DNA of 64,000 bases from Nonomuraea endophytica (GTDB lineage: Bacteria; Actinomycetota; Actinomycetes; Streptosporangiales; Streptosporangiaceae), in contig NZ_JACHIN010000001.1 in assembly GCF_014203235.1 (NCBI RefSeq), positions 1,426,001 through 1,490,000 of the forward strand. Direction: 5' to 3'. The notes below the pieces were generated by a model. The model had not been told where the DNA came from and made no database searches. It saw only the letters and a list, made by a program, of their open reading frames with translations. Position 1 is the first letter of the stretch. Each line of letters starts with the position of its first letter. Positions 23,600 to 31,916 of the stretch are shown here, piece after piece. The position numbers were made by a program, and so were the translations under genes.

Positions 23600-26199
23600 G
23601 CCCCTTCGACCCCCTGCGCGAGCAGCTCGCGAGCGCCGCGGAGACGTTCGGCGCCGGTCTGATCGACGACGTCGAGCAGGCGCTGCGGACCGACGTGGAG
23701 ATCTTCCCCGTCTGCCACCACTCGCCGGCCTCCGGGCTGGCGATGGTCCGGCGGCTGAGGGAGAAGCAGCCCAAGGTCATCTACCTGGAGTTGTGCGAGG
23801 ACCTGCGACCCGTCCTGGACGAGCTGCACAACTGCAAGCTCCCGGTCGCGCTGCAGGCCTTCGCCACCGACATCGACGGCTTCCCGAAGGAGTGGGCGCC
23901 GCTGAGCGTGGTCGCGCCCATCACCGAGTCGTCCGCCGAGTACCAGGCCATCGCCTACGCCCTGGAAACCCCGGGCGTGGAGATCGTCCTGGTGGACCGG
24001 TCGGTGGACCACGTGTTCCAGTGGGAGCCGAGGGCGGAGTCGGCCGACGTCGGCATCGAGATCGGCGACCTGCGGCCCGGCTTCGCCGCCCTGGAGGAGC
24101 ACCTGCTCCACCACGGCAAGGTGCGCCACTGGTCGGAGTGGTGGGACCAGTATGTCGAGCAGCCGCTGTCCGGCGCGGACTACGAGACCTACCGCCAGGT
24201 CATGGTGCTCATCGGCAGCCTGTTCCGCCGGCTCAAGCCCACCGGCAACGAGGTGGACGAGGACCGCGAGCGCTACATGTGGACCAGGATGCGCGAGCAT
24301 CTGGCCGCGACCGGCGCCGACCCCGCCGACTGCCTGTACGTGTGCGGCGCCTTCCACGCCGCCAGCCCGGTCATGGACGAGCACCTCGACATCAGCCCGC
24401 GCACCAAGACGAGCTGGCTCTACGGGCTCATCCCCTCCAGCCACTCGGCCATCGAGACCCAGTTCGGCCTCGCGCCCGGCTCGGTCTCGATCGCCGCCGC
24501 CACCTGGGACAAGTCGCTCAAACGGCACGGCCTGGCCTCCTACCAGCTCGGCTCCAAGCGCAAGGGCAAGGCGCCCGCACCGGTCGAGTCGCAGGGGCTG
24601 CACGCCTTCCTCACCCAGCCGCCCGTCCTCGACGGCTTCGACGAGGCCGAACTGCTCGGGTGGTGCGTCGAGATCGTCCGGCTGGCCCGGCGCAACGGCT
24701 ACCTGGCCAGCACCGCCGACGCCATCGCCGTGTTCGAGACGTCGATCCTGCTCGCGGGCATGCGCAACAGGAAGCGGCCCACGCCGTACGACTTCCAGGA
24801 CGCCGCGGTCACCTGCATCGAGAAGGACGTCGTGCCCGGCCGCAGGGACGTGCGGCGGCTGGTCGAGATCATGCTCGGCGGCGACAAGGTCGGGCAGGTC
24901 GGCTACGACTCGCTGCCGCCCCTGGCCAGAGACGTGCTCGACCGGCTCAAGCCGCTCGGGCTCGACCTGGAGAAGCGGACCATCCAGCGGGCCCTGATCG
25001 ACCTCGACGCCCACCCCGAGCTCGAACCCTGCTCCCACCTGCTCTGGATCCTGCGCAGGCTGCTGCCCGACGACGCCGTCCGGCCCATCATGGGCTCGCG
25101 CCGGCTCGGCGAGCGCTCCCACCAGGAGAGCTGGGACCTGTCGATCGGGCGCAACCAGCGCTCGATCATCGAGCTGGGCTACGAGGGCGTCACCATCGAA
25201 CAGGTCCTTGAGCAGCGGCTACGGCGCGCGGTCTGGGACCCCAAGGCGACCGCCTCGGTGGCGCTGGACGCGGTCGAGGACTCCATCCTCTACCTGGGCA
25301 GCAGGCGGTTCACCGACGAGCTCGGGGCCCGCGCCATCCAGCTGCTGTCCGGCGAACGCACCGTCGACGACGCCCCCGACGTGCTACGCCGCATCCGCCG
25401 CCTGCTGGCCCACTACCGGGCCACCGAGCCGGAGCTGCCCGAGTGGGCCAAGGCGTTCGTGACCACCGGGTACGCGCACTACTGCACGTTGCTGCCCACG
25501 GCCTTCGTCGAGGAGGAGACCGGGGTGCGCCAGGTGGGCGCGATGCTCGGGTTCCTGTTCACGATGGAGAGTCTGGCGTTGTCGCTGGGCTGCGATCGGG
25601 CTCAGCTTGAGCTGGCCGTACAGCAGTCGCACCCCACGGTGCCCGCGAAGGTGGCGCTGCTGTGGACGGCGCGCTACCAGCTCGGGCTGCTCACCATGGC
25701 CGAGTTGCGGGAGCTGGTCGGTGAGCTGCTCGGCAGCCCGCTGGTGGTGCCGTCGGTGCCGCAGTACGTGAGCGGGTTCGTGCAGGCGCTGGAGTCGGCG
25801 CCCGCGCTGGCGCCCTTCGTGGTGGAGGTGTTGTCCAGGGCGTTCGGGCAGTTGCCCGACGACGTGCTGCTGCCCTGGCTGCCCAAGCTGATCACCGCCT
25901 TGCGGGAGCAGGCGCCTGAGCTGGTGCCGGTGCTGGTTCGCGAAGCCGAGCGGACGTTCCCGGCCCGGCTCGGCGACGTGGACTCGTTCACGCCGCCGTG
26001 GCTGGCCAAGCCCTCGTCGCGCAGGGCCGTGGCCGCTTCCGGGCCGGTCAGCGAGTTGCTGGCCGCGCATCCGGCCACGGGCGCGGCTGTTGGGGAGCTG
26101 CTGGGGTGTGAGCCGGTCGCCGACCTCAACGCCGAGATCGGAGCGCTGCTGGCTGCCTATCCGGAGACCGGGGTCGCTGTGGCGGGCATTCTGGCCTGA
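23596..26199 (+). CDS. DUF5682 family protein (YehM-like)
   Basis: 867 residues, the last and largest gene of the operon. The first 300 residues contain the family's conserved blocks: EIFPVCHHSPASGLAMVRRL (40-47 core CHHSPASG), VIYLELCEDLRPVLD (Glu65/Glu68), DRERYMWTRMREHL (about 223-236) and YVCGAFHAASPVMD with GAFH at 251-254. This set of histidine, glutamate, arginine and GxxH motifs recalls TraB/TIKI/EreA/ChaN-type hydrolases, which is my inference. The remaining 550 residues are helical repeats that look like a large scaffold. Cytoplasmic, catalytic role unknown. Coupled to moxR by ATGA overlap. Confidence 0.82.
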   Translation: MSPFDPLREQLASAAETFGAGLIDDVEQALRTDVEIFPVCHHSPASGLAMVRRLREKQPKVIYLELCEDLRPVLDELHNCKLPVALQAFATDIDGFPKEWAPLSVVAPITESSAEYQAIAYALETPGVEIVLVDRSVDHVFQWEPRAESADVGIEIGDLRPGFAALEEHLLHHGKVRHWSEWWDQYVEQPLSGADYETYRQVMVLIGSLFRRLKPTGNEVDEDRERYMWTRMREHLAATGADPADCLYVCGAFHAASPVMDEHLDISPRTKTSWLYGLIPSSHSAIETQFGLAPGSVSIAAATWDKSLKRHGLASYQLGSKRKGKAPAPVESQGLHAFLTQPPVLDGFDEAELLGWCVEIVRLARRNGYLASTADAIAVFETSILLAGMRNRKRPTPYDFQDAAVTCIEKDVVPGRRDVRRLVEIMLGGDKVGQVGYDSLPPLARDVLDRLKPLGLDLEKRTIQRALIDLDAHPELEPCSHLLWILRRLLPDDAVRPIMGSRRLGERSHQESWDLSIGRNQRSIIELGYEGVTIEQVLEQRLRRAVWDPKATASVALDAVEDSILYLGSRRFTDELGARAIQLLSGERTVDDAPDVLRRIRRLLAHYRATEPELPEWAKAFVTTGYAHYCTLLPTAFVEEETGVRQVGAMLGFLFTMESLALSLGCDRAQLELAVQQSHPTVPAKVALLWTARYQLGLLTMAELRELVGELLGSPLVVPSVPQYVSGFVQALESAPALAPFVVEVLSRAFGQLPDDVLLPWLPKLITALREQAPELVPVLVREAERTFPARLGDVDSFTPPWLAKPSSRRAVAASGPVSELLAAHPATGAAVGELLGCEPVADLNAEIGALLAAYPETGVAVAGILA

Positions 26200-26209
26200 C
26201 TTTCCGCGC

Positions 26210-26236
26210 GGAAGCGGCCTTTCGCTGGCCGCTTCC
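26210..26236. terminator. Bidirectional terminator hairpin
   Basis: GGAAGCGGCC (26210-26219) pairs perfectly with GGCCGCTTCC (26227-26236) around a seven-base TTTCGCT loop. It separates the MoxR/VWA operon from the convergent sugar kinase gene (stop at 26238), so it can end transcripts arriving from both sides. Confidence 0.75.
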
Positions 26237-26237
26237 G

Positions 26238-27152
26238 TCAGTCCTCCGGCTTCGGGCCGGGCCAGGGCGGGTCGGCGCCGGGGACCGTACAGGTCAGCGC
26301 GGCCACCTCGGCGCCGAAGACCGCCGCCTCGTGCGCGGTCTCCAGATCGAGCCCGTCCAGGCGGCCGCCAAGATGTCCATGCAGGCGATGCAGCAGCCCG
26401 GCGGTGAACGCGTCCCCCGCACCCACCGTGTCCACCACCTCGACCGGCACCCCCGGCACCACGACCCGCTCACCGGCCAGCGACACCAACGCCCCGGCGG
26501 CGCCCCGCGTCACCACGACCAGGCGTACACCCTGCTCGTGCCACCGGTCACAGGCGGCTTCCTGGGAGGTTCCGGGCAGCAGGAAGGCCAGATCCTCCTC
26601 GCTGAGCCGCAGAATGTCCGCCCCGCCGGGCACCCGCTTCAGGTAGGCCTCTCGGGTGGCGAGGCCAGGCCGTACGTTCGGATCAACAGAGATCGTCGCG
26701 TACGGCGCCGCGGCCGCCACAAAAGCCGCCACCTCGCCGGCCCCAGGCTCCGTGACCAGCGCCAGCGACCCCGTGTGCAAACACGACGCCCCACCCAGCC
26801 GATCGAGGCCGAGCTCAGCCCGGCTCCACTGAAAATCCGCCGCCCCCTCGGCATAGAACGAGTAGACCGCCCGCCCGGCGTCATCGAGCGCGGCGACCGC
26901 CAACGTGCTCAGCTCGTCAGCCTCCACCACCCCCGAAACATCAACCCCGGACCCGACCAGCCGCTCCCGGAACAGCCGCCCAAACACATCACCAGAAACC
27001 CGTCCAAGAAACCGGGTAGGCGTCCCCAGCCTCCCCAACGCCACCGCCGTGTTGGCCGGCCCACCCCCCGGCAACACCCTCAGCGCCAACTCCCCCCGCG
27101 GCGCCCCACCCGAAAACGCGTCCGCCACACACTCCCCCAAAACCGCGATCAC
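26238..27152 (-). CDS. PfkB-family carbohydrate kinase (fructokinase-like)
   Basis: 304 residues from GTG 27152 with GAGGAGG four bases upstream. PfkB signatures are clear: N-terminal GGGPANTAVALGRLGTPTRF, and C-terminal VDTVGAGDAFTAGLLHRLHG, with the catalytic Asp in GAGD and the anion hole. Such kinases transfer phosphate from ATP to the primary hydroxyl of a sugar such as fructose. There are no sugar transporter or glycosidase genes beside it, so the substrate is open. Divergent from the small protein gene at 27227. Confidence 0.88.
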   Translation of the reverse strand: MIAVLGECVADAFSGGAPRGELALRVLPGGGPANTAVALGRLGTPTRFLGRVSGDVFGRLFRERLVGSGVDVSGVVEADELSTLAVAALDDAGRAVYSFYAEGAADFQWSRAELGLDRLGGASCLHTGSLALVTEPGAGEVAAFVAAAAPYATISVDPNVRPGLATREAYLKRVPGGADILRLSEEDLAFLLPGTSQEAACDRWHEQGVRLVVVTRGAAGALVSLAGERVVVPGVPVEVVDTVGAGDAFTAGLLHRLHGHLGGRLDGLDLETAHEAAVFGAEVAALTCTVPGADPPWPGPKPED

Positions 27153-27226
27153 CGGACCTCCTCATCTCGTCTCCGGACATCCATTTACGCAACCTGCCCG
27201 GCCCCCCGGAATGCGACACTCGCGGA

Positions 27227-27757
27227 ATGGCCTCCGATCTCGACGACTGGGACTATCTGCGCCGCCTGGAGCTGCTCAGCCGTGAACTGATCACCCGCGC
27301 GCTGGACGAAGGATGGCTCAGCTACGCGCCCGACCCCGACGAGGCGACACCGTTGCAGCGCACGATCAACGAGATCGCCAGGTCCGTGCGGCACTACCAC
27401 TTCGAAGGCGACGGATGCCTGGATGAGCGGCCGATCCTCGCCCTGGGCGGAGCCGCCCTGATCACCCGGGAACCACAGCCCGGCGTCTACGAACCACTCT
27501 GCCAAAGCCTGGGAGTCGACCCCCGCCCCGAGGGCTGGGCACTCTGGCACACCTGGGACGACAGGCGACGTGCACACACCCTCGTGACCACCCGCCTCGC
27601 CACCACCCAGGCCATGCTGGCGAACTGGTCACGCGGCATCGCCACCCATCCGGAGGCGCCCAACCGCGAACACATCGCGGCAGTGGTCCGGGGCTGGACC
27701 GGCCCGATCGTCCTGTCCCCCGATCACGCCCGCAACCTCGACCTCGGCGGGGCCTGA
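27227..27757 (+). CDS. Hypothetical protein
   Basis: 176 residues from ATG 27227. Soluble and mixed alpha/beta, with a helical N-terminus (DDWDYLRRLELLSRELITRAL), a central IARSVRHYHFEGDGCL and a C-terminal VVRGWTGPIVLSPDHARNLD. There is no signal peptide, membrane helix or motif I can assign. It stands alone between the divergent kinase gene and the convergent monooxygenase gene. Codon usage is typical of the genome, so it is probably a real gene. Confidence 0.6.
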   Translation: MASDLDDWDYLRRLELLSRELITRALDEGWLSYAPDPDEATPLQRTINEIARSVRHYHFEGDGCLDERPILALGGAALITREPQPGVYEPLCQSLGVDPRPEGWALWHTWDDRRRAHTLVTTRLATTQAMLANWSRGIATHPEAPNREHIAAVVRGWTGPIVLSPDHARNLDLGGA

Positions 27758-27764
27758 CACACCC

Positions 27765-28886
27765 TCAGGTCTGGATGATGGTTTTGGCCACCTGTTCCAG
27801 GGCCGCAGTGGAGGCTCGGACCGCGGCGAAGCCGCGTTCTCTCAAGTCTGCCTCGTAGGCGGCTAGCGGGCTTTCCGTCTGGATGGTGGTGGTCAGGGTG
27901 GCGGCGTCTTCCAGGGCGGTGTTGGCGCCGGACGCGCGGGCGGGGGGCATGGCGTGGATCGCGTCGCCCAGGAGGGTGACTCTGGTGGGGTCCCAGCCGG
28001 CTACCGGCTCCGCGGTGCCCAAGGACAGCTGGAAGCACTGGTCCGGCCAGGCCTGGGTGACGATCGCGCGCATGGCAGGGTGGGCGGTCGCCGTCAGAGA
28101 CACTGCCTTTTGGTGGAGGTCGGGGATGGCGTCCGGGAGTCGGTCCTTGGGGACGGTGATCGCCCACATGACGTAGTCGCCGGGCTCGGTGAGGCCCAGA
28201 CCGGCCGGGCTCTGGTCGAACAGCAGGTAGCCGACCATCATCGCCGGGTCCATGCCGGTGACCGCGGCGAAGGCGGTCTCCAGGCTTTCCGGGAGGGATG
28301 ACCTGATCTCTTCTGTCACCGGCGTCTTGCCGCCCAGCCAGCGGACGCCGGTGTCGAGCACCCGGGCGTCCGGAAGCTTCTGCTGTCGTACGGCGGAGCC
28401 GATCCCGTCGGCGCCCACCAGGAGGTCGCCGGTGGCGGTGGCGCCGTTGGCGAAGTGGGCCGTGACGCTTCCGGATTCCTCCGTGTAGTGGGTGAGGTGT
28501 CGGTCGTAGTGGACGTCCACGCCGCCGAGCATGATCTCGCGGAGGGTCTGGCGGCTGACGCCCCGGCCGGTTCTGATCATCTGGCTGCCGTCGCCGAGGT
28601 CCGGGAACGGGATTTCGCGCAGCCGCTCTTCCTCGGCCGAGATCAGCATGAACCGCTCGCTCGGCTGGCCGCGGGTGGCCAGGTGCAGGTTGTACAGGTC
28701 GTCGGGCAGGCAGGCGCGCAGCGCGCGTTCGCCTCGGTCGTCGAGATGGACGCGGTGGCCCTGGCCTCGGTAGTTGGGTGCGGGGTCGCGTTCGAAGACG
28801 GTGGCCCGGATGCCGGCCTTGCTCAGACCTTGGGCCAGGCAGAGGCCGCCCAGACCGGCTCCGATGATCAGCACGCTTTTCTTCAT
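27765..28886 (-). CDS. FAD-dependent monooxygenase
   Basis: 373 residues from ATG 28886 (GTG 28889 is in frame one codon earlier). Class A flavin hydroxylase: FAD-binding SVLIIGAGLGGLCLAQGL at the N-terminus, a GADGIGSAVRQQ segment of the DG motif, and the second FAD motif VTLLGDAIHAMPPARASGAN. These enzymes use NAD(P)H and oxygen to hydroxylate aromatic or polyketide substrates; tetracycline-inactivating TetX belongs to the same superfamily. It follows the MFS exporter at 28923 on the same strand with a 36-base gap carrying an inverted repeat, suggesting an exporter-plus-modifier pair. Confidence 0.88.
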   Translation of the reverse strand: MKKSVLIIGAGLGGLCLAQGLSKAGIRATVFERDPAPNYRGQGHRVHLDDRGERALRACLPDDLYNLHLATRGQPSERFMLISAEEERLREIPFPDLGDGSQMIRTGRGVSRQTLREIMLGGVDVHYDRHLTHYTEESGSVTAHFANGATATGDLLVGADGIGSAVRQQKLPDARVLDTGVRWLGGKTPVTEEIRSSLPESLETAFAAVTGMDPAMMVGYLLFDQSPAGLGLTEPGDYVMWAITVPKDRLPDAIPDLHQKAVSLTATAHPAMRAIVTQAWPDQCFQLSLGTAEPVAGWDPTRVTLLGDAIHAMPPARASGANTALEDAATLTTTIQTESPLAAYEADLRERGFAAVRASTAALEQVAKTIIQT

Positions 28887-28890
28887 CACA

Positions 28891-28927
28891 GTTGAAGAAA
28901 TTACGCCTCGGAGGCCGATACTTCAAC
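28891..28927. promoter_or_regulatory. Inverted repeat between MFS and monooxygenase genes
   Basis: GTTGAAG (28891-28897) and CTTCAAC (28921-28927) are exact inverted copies separated by 23 bases. The right copy overlaps the end of the MFS gene and the left copy ends five bases before the monooxygenase start. It may be an operator for an internal promoter, since no regulator gene lies nearby. Alternatively it is a weak RNA stem. Confidence 0.35.
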
Positions 28928-30293
28928 GTTTGTTGGAGAAAACCATCACCGCCACGACCGCCGCGAACACCACCACCAGCAGCACCAGCGCGCTCTGGGC
29001 CGCCGCCGTCCAGCCCTGGTCGGCGGCGGCGAGGAAGACGGCACCGGTCAGGGTTCCGCCCAGCACGCCGCCGGTCTCCTGGGCCGTGCCCAGCACTCCG
29101 GCCGCGGCACCGGCCCGCTCCCTGCGTACCCCTGCCAGGACTGTCGAGATCAGCGGCGACATGAGCAGGCCCATCCCGGCCCCGACCACTCCAAGTGCCG
29201 CCGCTATCAGGTACGGCTCGCCCGCCCCGACCGCCTCGCGGACCAGCATCAGCCCGGCCACGATGGCCAGTGCCCCTGGCAGCGGGCGGCCCCTTCGCAG
29301 TGAGGCCAGGAAGAAGCCCGCGTTGAGCGCGGTGAAGACCATTCCGGCGGCCAGGGGTCCTAGGCCGAGGCCGTCCTGCAGGTAGACGGCCAGGACGAAC
29401 GACAGGCCCGCCGACCCGCCGAACAGCAGTGCCACGGCCACCAGCCCGGGTGCGAAGCCCGGCTCCCTGAAGACGCGCAGATCCAGGAGGGGTTCGGGGC
29501 GGGTGCGCTGGCGAGCCACGAACGCCGTGAGCAGGGGTGCGGAAAGGGCGAGCAACACCCAGGTCCAGAGCGGCCAGCCCAGCTCCGGTCCCTGCACCAG
29601 CGGCAACACGATCGCCGCCAGCCCACCCGCCACCATCAACGCCCCCGCCACATCCAACCCCCGCCCACCCCCGGCCAAACCCAAACCCGAAGCCGAGCCC
29701 GGGAGTTCGGGGAGGACGGTTCGGGCTGCCAGCAGGGCCGCGATGCCGATGGGGAGGTTGATGAGGAAGACCGTGCGCCAGCCCAGCCCGCCCAGGTCGG
29801 CCGCCATCAGCAGTCCGCCGACCACCTGGCCGCTGACTCCGGCCACGCCGGTGGCGGTGCCGTACCAGCCGAAAGCCCGAGCGCGGTCGGCGCCCGGGTA
29901 GAGGGCGCCGATCAGCGTGAGGACCTGGGGCGCCAGGAGGGCGGCGGCGCTCCCCTGCACCACTCGGGCCACGATCAGCGCCAGGATGCCCGGCGCGGTC
30001 CCGGCGGCGGCGGAGGCCAGGGTGAACAGTGCGAGGCCGACCATGAAGACCCTGCGCGCCCCGTAGAGGTCACCGAGGCGGCCGGAGATGATCAGCCCGG
30101 CGGCGTAGGCGAGGCCGTACCCGCCGAAGACGAGCTGGGTCGCGGCGGGCCCGGCGGCGAGGTCGGTGCGGATGGAGGGGATGGCGACGTTGGCGATGAA
30201 GAAGTCGAGCGTGGTCACGAACACCGCGACCAGCACGACGGGCAGGGGCAGCCAGCGGCTGGGGCTGCGCACGGCTGGACTGGCGAGGACCAC
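28923..30293 (-). CDS. MFS transporter, DHA2 (EmrB/QacA) family
   Basis: 456 residues, 14-helix drug:proton antiporter type. The signatures TTLDFFIANVAIPSIRTDL in helix 1, SGRLGDLYGARRVFMVG (motif A) and the GVSGQVVGGLLMAAD and FLINLPIGIAALLAARTVLP segments (motif C area) are typical of QacA/EmrB exporters. It should pump a lipophilic compound out of the cell, probably together with the monooxygenase downstream (27765-28886), which could modify the same compound. It is divergent from the gene at 30421 with 127 bases between. Confidence 0.9.
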   Translation of the reverse strand: MVLASPAVRSPSRWLPLPVVLVAVFVTTLDFFIANVAIPSIRTDLAAGPAATQLVFGGYGLAYAAGLIISGRLGDLYGARRVFMVGLALFTLASAAAGTAPGILALIVARVVQGSAAALLAPQVLTLIGALYPGADRARAFGWYGTATGVAGVSGQVVGGLLMAADLGGLGWRTVFLINLPIGIAALLAARTVLPELPGSASGLGLAGGGRGLDVAGALMVAGGLAAIVLPLVQGPELGWPLWTWVLLALSAPLLTAFVARQRTRPEPLLDLRVFREPGFAPGLVAVALLFGGSAGLSFVLAVYLQDGLGLGPLAAGMVFTALNAGFFLASLRRGRPLPGALAIVAGLMLVREAVGAGEPYLIAAALGVVGAGMGLLMSPLISTVLAGVRRERAGAAAGVLGTAQETGGVLGGTLTGAVFLAAADQGWTAAAQSALVLLVVVFAAVVAVMVFSNKR

Positions 30294-30420
30294 GACGGCT
30301 CCTGGGGCGAGAGGGATGAGCGGTGGTTGAACACCAGCCCGGTCGAACCGGTTTCACCCTGCTCCCAGTGGCTTCTGATCCCCTGCCGATCGGCTACGGA
30401 TGCCGCATAATCACCCCGTA

Positions 30421-31122
30421 ATGCCTAGAACCCACATGCCGACATTTCATCTCTTCGCCGCCAGGATCGCGCCGGTCATCGACGCCGCCCACGTCAGCCT
30501 CCACGCCGCCGCCCGCCCCGGCTTCGAGCACCCGGCGTTCACCCCGGGCTTCCTGGTCGACCTGCGCTTCACACTCCCCCTGCGCCCGCTGACCCGCGCC
30601 GGCCTGTCCACGATCTACCGCTACACAAAGCCCACAGACCTGGAAGAAGAGGTGGCCACCCACCTGGCCCAGGGCACCCTGAAGGAAACGGACGCCCTCC
30701 ACCCGACCCCCAAAACCACCGCGTTCATCGAGGCCCTGTACGCCCACCACGAAGCCACCGCCGCCAGGATCTGGCCCGACGTGACACACCTGGCCACCAT
30801 GGTGGCCCGCGTCCTGGCCGCCGCCCCCAGGCACCCGGGCGGCGCGCTGGAACTGATGGCCCCGCCCTACGAACCAACCGGCGCCACACCGGGCCTCCTG
30901 CTGTTCAACCGCCTGGCAGCCCTCCGCTACAGCCGGGCCGACGCCCACGCCGCCGCCTGGCAGGCAGCGGGCCTCACGGCGGAAGAGGTGGTGAACCTGC
31001 GAGAAGGCCCCCTGCACGCCGAGATCGAACACGCCACCAACGTGGCGGCGGCCGAGCCGTACAAGATCCTCACGGACGGGGAGCGCGCCGAGCTCCACAC
31101 CGGCCTGAGCGCGCTGATCTGA
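30421..31122 (+). CDS. Hypothetical protein, possibly SCO6745/SalK-like
   Basis: 233 residues if it starts at ATG 30421; ATG 30400 and 30436 are in frame and no strong RBS decides. There are paired helical blocks in the first half (FAARIAPVIDAAHVSLHAAA, EEEVATHLAQGTLKETDALH), a central IEALYAHHEATAARIWPDVT and later LRYSRADAHAAAWQAAGLTAEE. The last block is reminiscent of the SCO6745 family of actinobacterial proteins with a winged-helix-like C-terminus, but the match is weak. Convergent, with a two-base gap, on the siderophore-interacting protein. Function unknown. Confidence 0.5.
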   Translation: MPRTHMPTFHLFAARIAPVIDAAHVSLHAAARPGFEHPAFTPGFLVDLRFTLPLRPLTRAGLSTIYRYTKPTDLEEEVATHLAQGTLKETDALHPTPKTTAFIEALYAHHEATAARIWPDVTHLATMVARVLAAAPRHPGGALELMAPPYEPTGATPGLLLFNRLAALRYSRADAHAAAWQAAGLTAEEVVNLREGPLHAEIEHATNVAAAEPYKILTDGERAELHTGLSALI

Positions 31123-31124
31123 AC

Positions 31125-31847
31125 TCAGTGCAGCCCCTTCTTCCCGGGGGCCCAGAAGGGCTTGACCTTGATCGAGGTACGCGGCCAGTTCCGCTCGCGC
31201 ACCAGATAGTCGCGGACCATCTGGCAGGTCTTGGCCTCTCCGGCCACGTAGGCGGCGCCGGTGTTGCCGGGCAGTTCGAGCTCGGCCAGCCCGGCCAGCA
31301 GCACGGTCGAGGACACGGCGGGCGCCCCGCGCCGGTGGACGCGCCGCAGCGGGTGCTCGCCGGGCATCGGCAGGTCGTGCTCGGCGCTCTCGCTCTCCAG
31401 CACGCCGTACACCTGAGCCGTGGGCCCGAGCTCGCGGATCATCGGCCCGAACGCGGCGCTCGCGCTCTCCTCGCCGACGAATACGTGGAACGGCGCCTCG
31501 CGGGTGAAGAGGTCGCCCTGCGGCCACCACAGCGTGACGGCCGCGCCGGGCCTGGTCTCGCGAGCCCAGACCAGGCCGATGCCGTCGCCGGGGTAGTCGT
31601 GCACGCGCAGTTCGATGGCGCGCCCGTCGAGCTCCCAGATGGTGTACGTGCGCAGCGTCTCGCCGGGCCGCAGGATTCCGGGGACCGACAGCGGGTCGTT
31701 GATCTGGACCCTGACGTGCTGCCCCGGCCGGTACGGCAGGCCGATGGGCGCGTTCGCCACCAGCCGGATCCGCCGCATCGTGGGCGTGACCAGCTCGTTG
31801 TCGGTGACGGTCGCCTCGACCGTGTAGCGGGCGAAGTACTTCCGCAT
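31125..31847 (-). CDS. Siderophore-interacting protein (ViuB-type FAD reductase)
   Basis: 240 residues from ATG 31847, where AGGAGG sits four bases upstream. N-terminal FAD-binding barrel: RIRLVANAPIGLPYRPGQHVRV, LRTYTIWELDGRAIELRVHD. The C-terminal NAD(P)-like domain has FVGEESASAAF and AAYVAGEAKTCQMVRDYLVRERNW, the family signature (GE...vr.yL). It would reduce Fe(III)-siderophore complexes in the cytoplasm to release iron. A TetR gene is divergent 70 bases away; there is no siderophore synthesis or uptake gene in the window. Confidence 0.88.
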   Translation of the reverse strand: MRKYFARYTVEATVTDNELVTPTMRRIRLVANAPIGLPYRPGQHVRVQINDPLSVPGILRPGETLRTYTIWELDGRAIELRVHDYPGDGIGLVWARETRPGAAVTLWWPQGDLFTREAPFHVFVGEESASAAFGPMIRELGPTAQVYGVLESESAEHDLPMPGEHPLRRVHRRGAPAVSSTVLLAGLAELELPGNTGAAYVAGEAKTCQMVRDYLVRERNWPRTSIKVKPFWAPGKKGLH

Positions 31848-31916
31848 CACGCCTCCTTAACAGCGATAAGCTACCTTAGAGTTATTAAGCAAACATAGAT
31901 GGTCTAGGATGTCAAC

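Noticed and set aside
19402-26199. A von Willebrand/MoxR gas-vesicle or cobalt/nickel chelatase cluster
   Set aside because: There is no CobN/ChlD-type chelatase or gas-vesicle protein. The DUF5682 and SWIM partners point to the YehLMPQ type instead.
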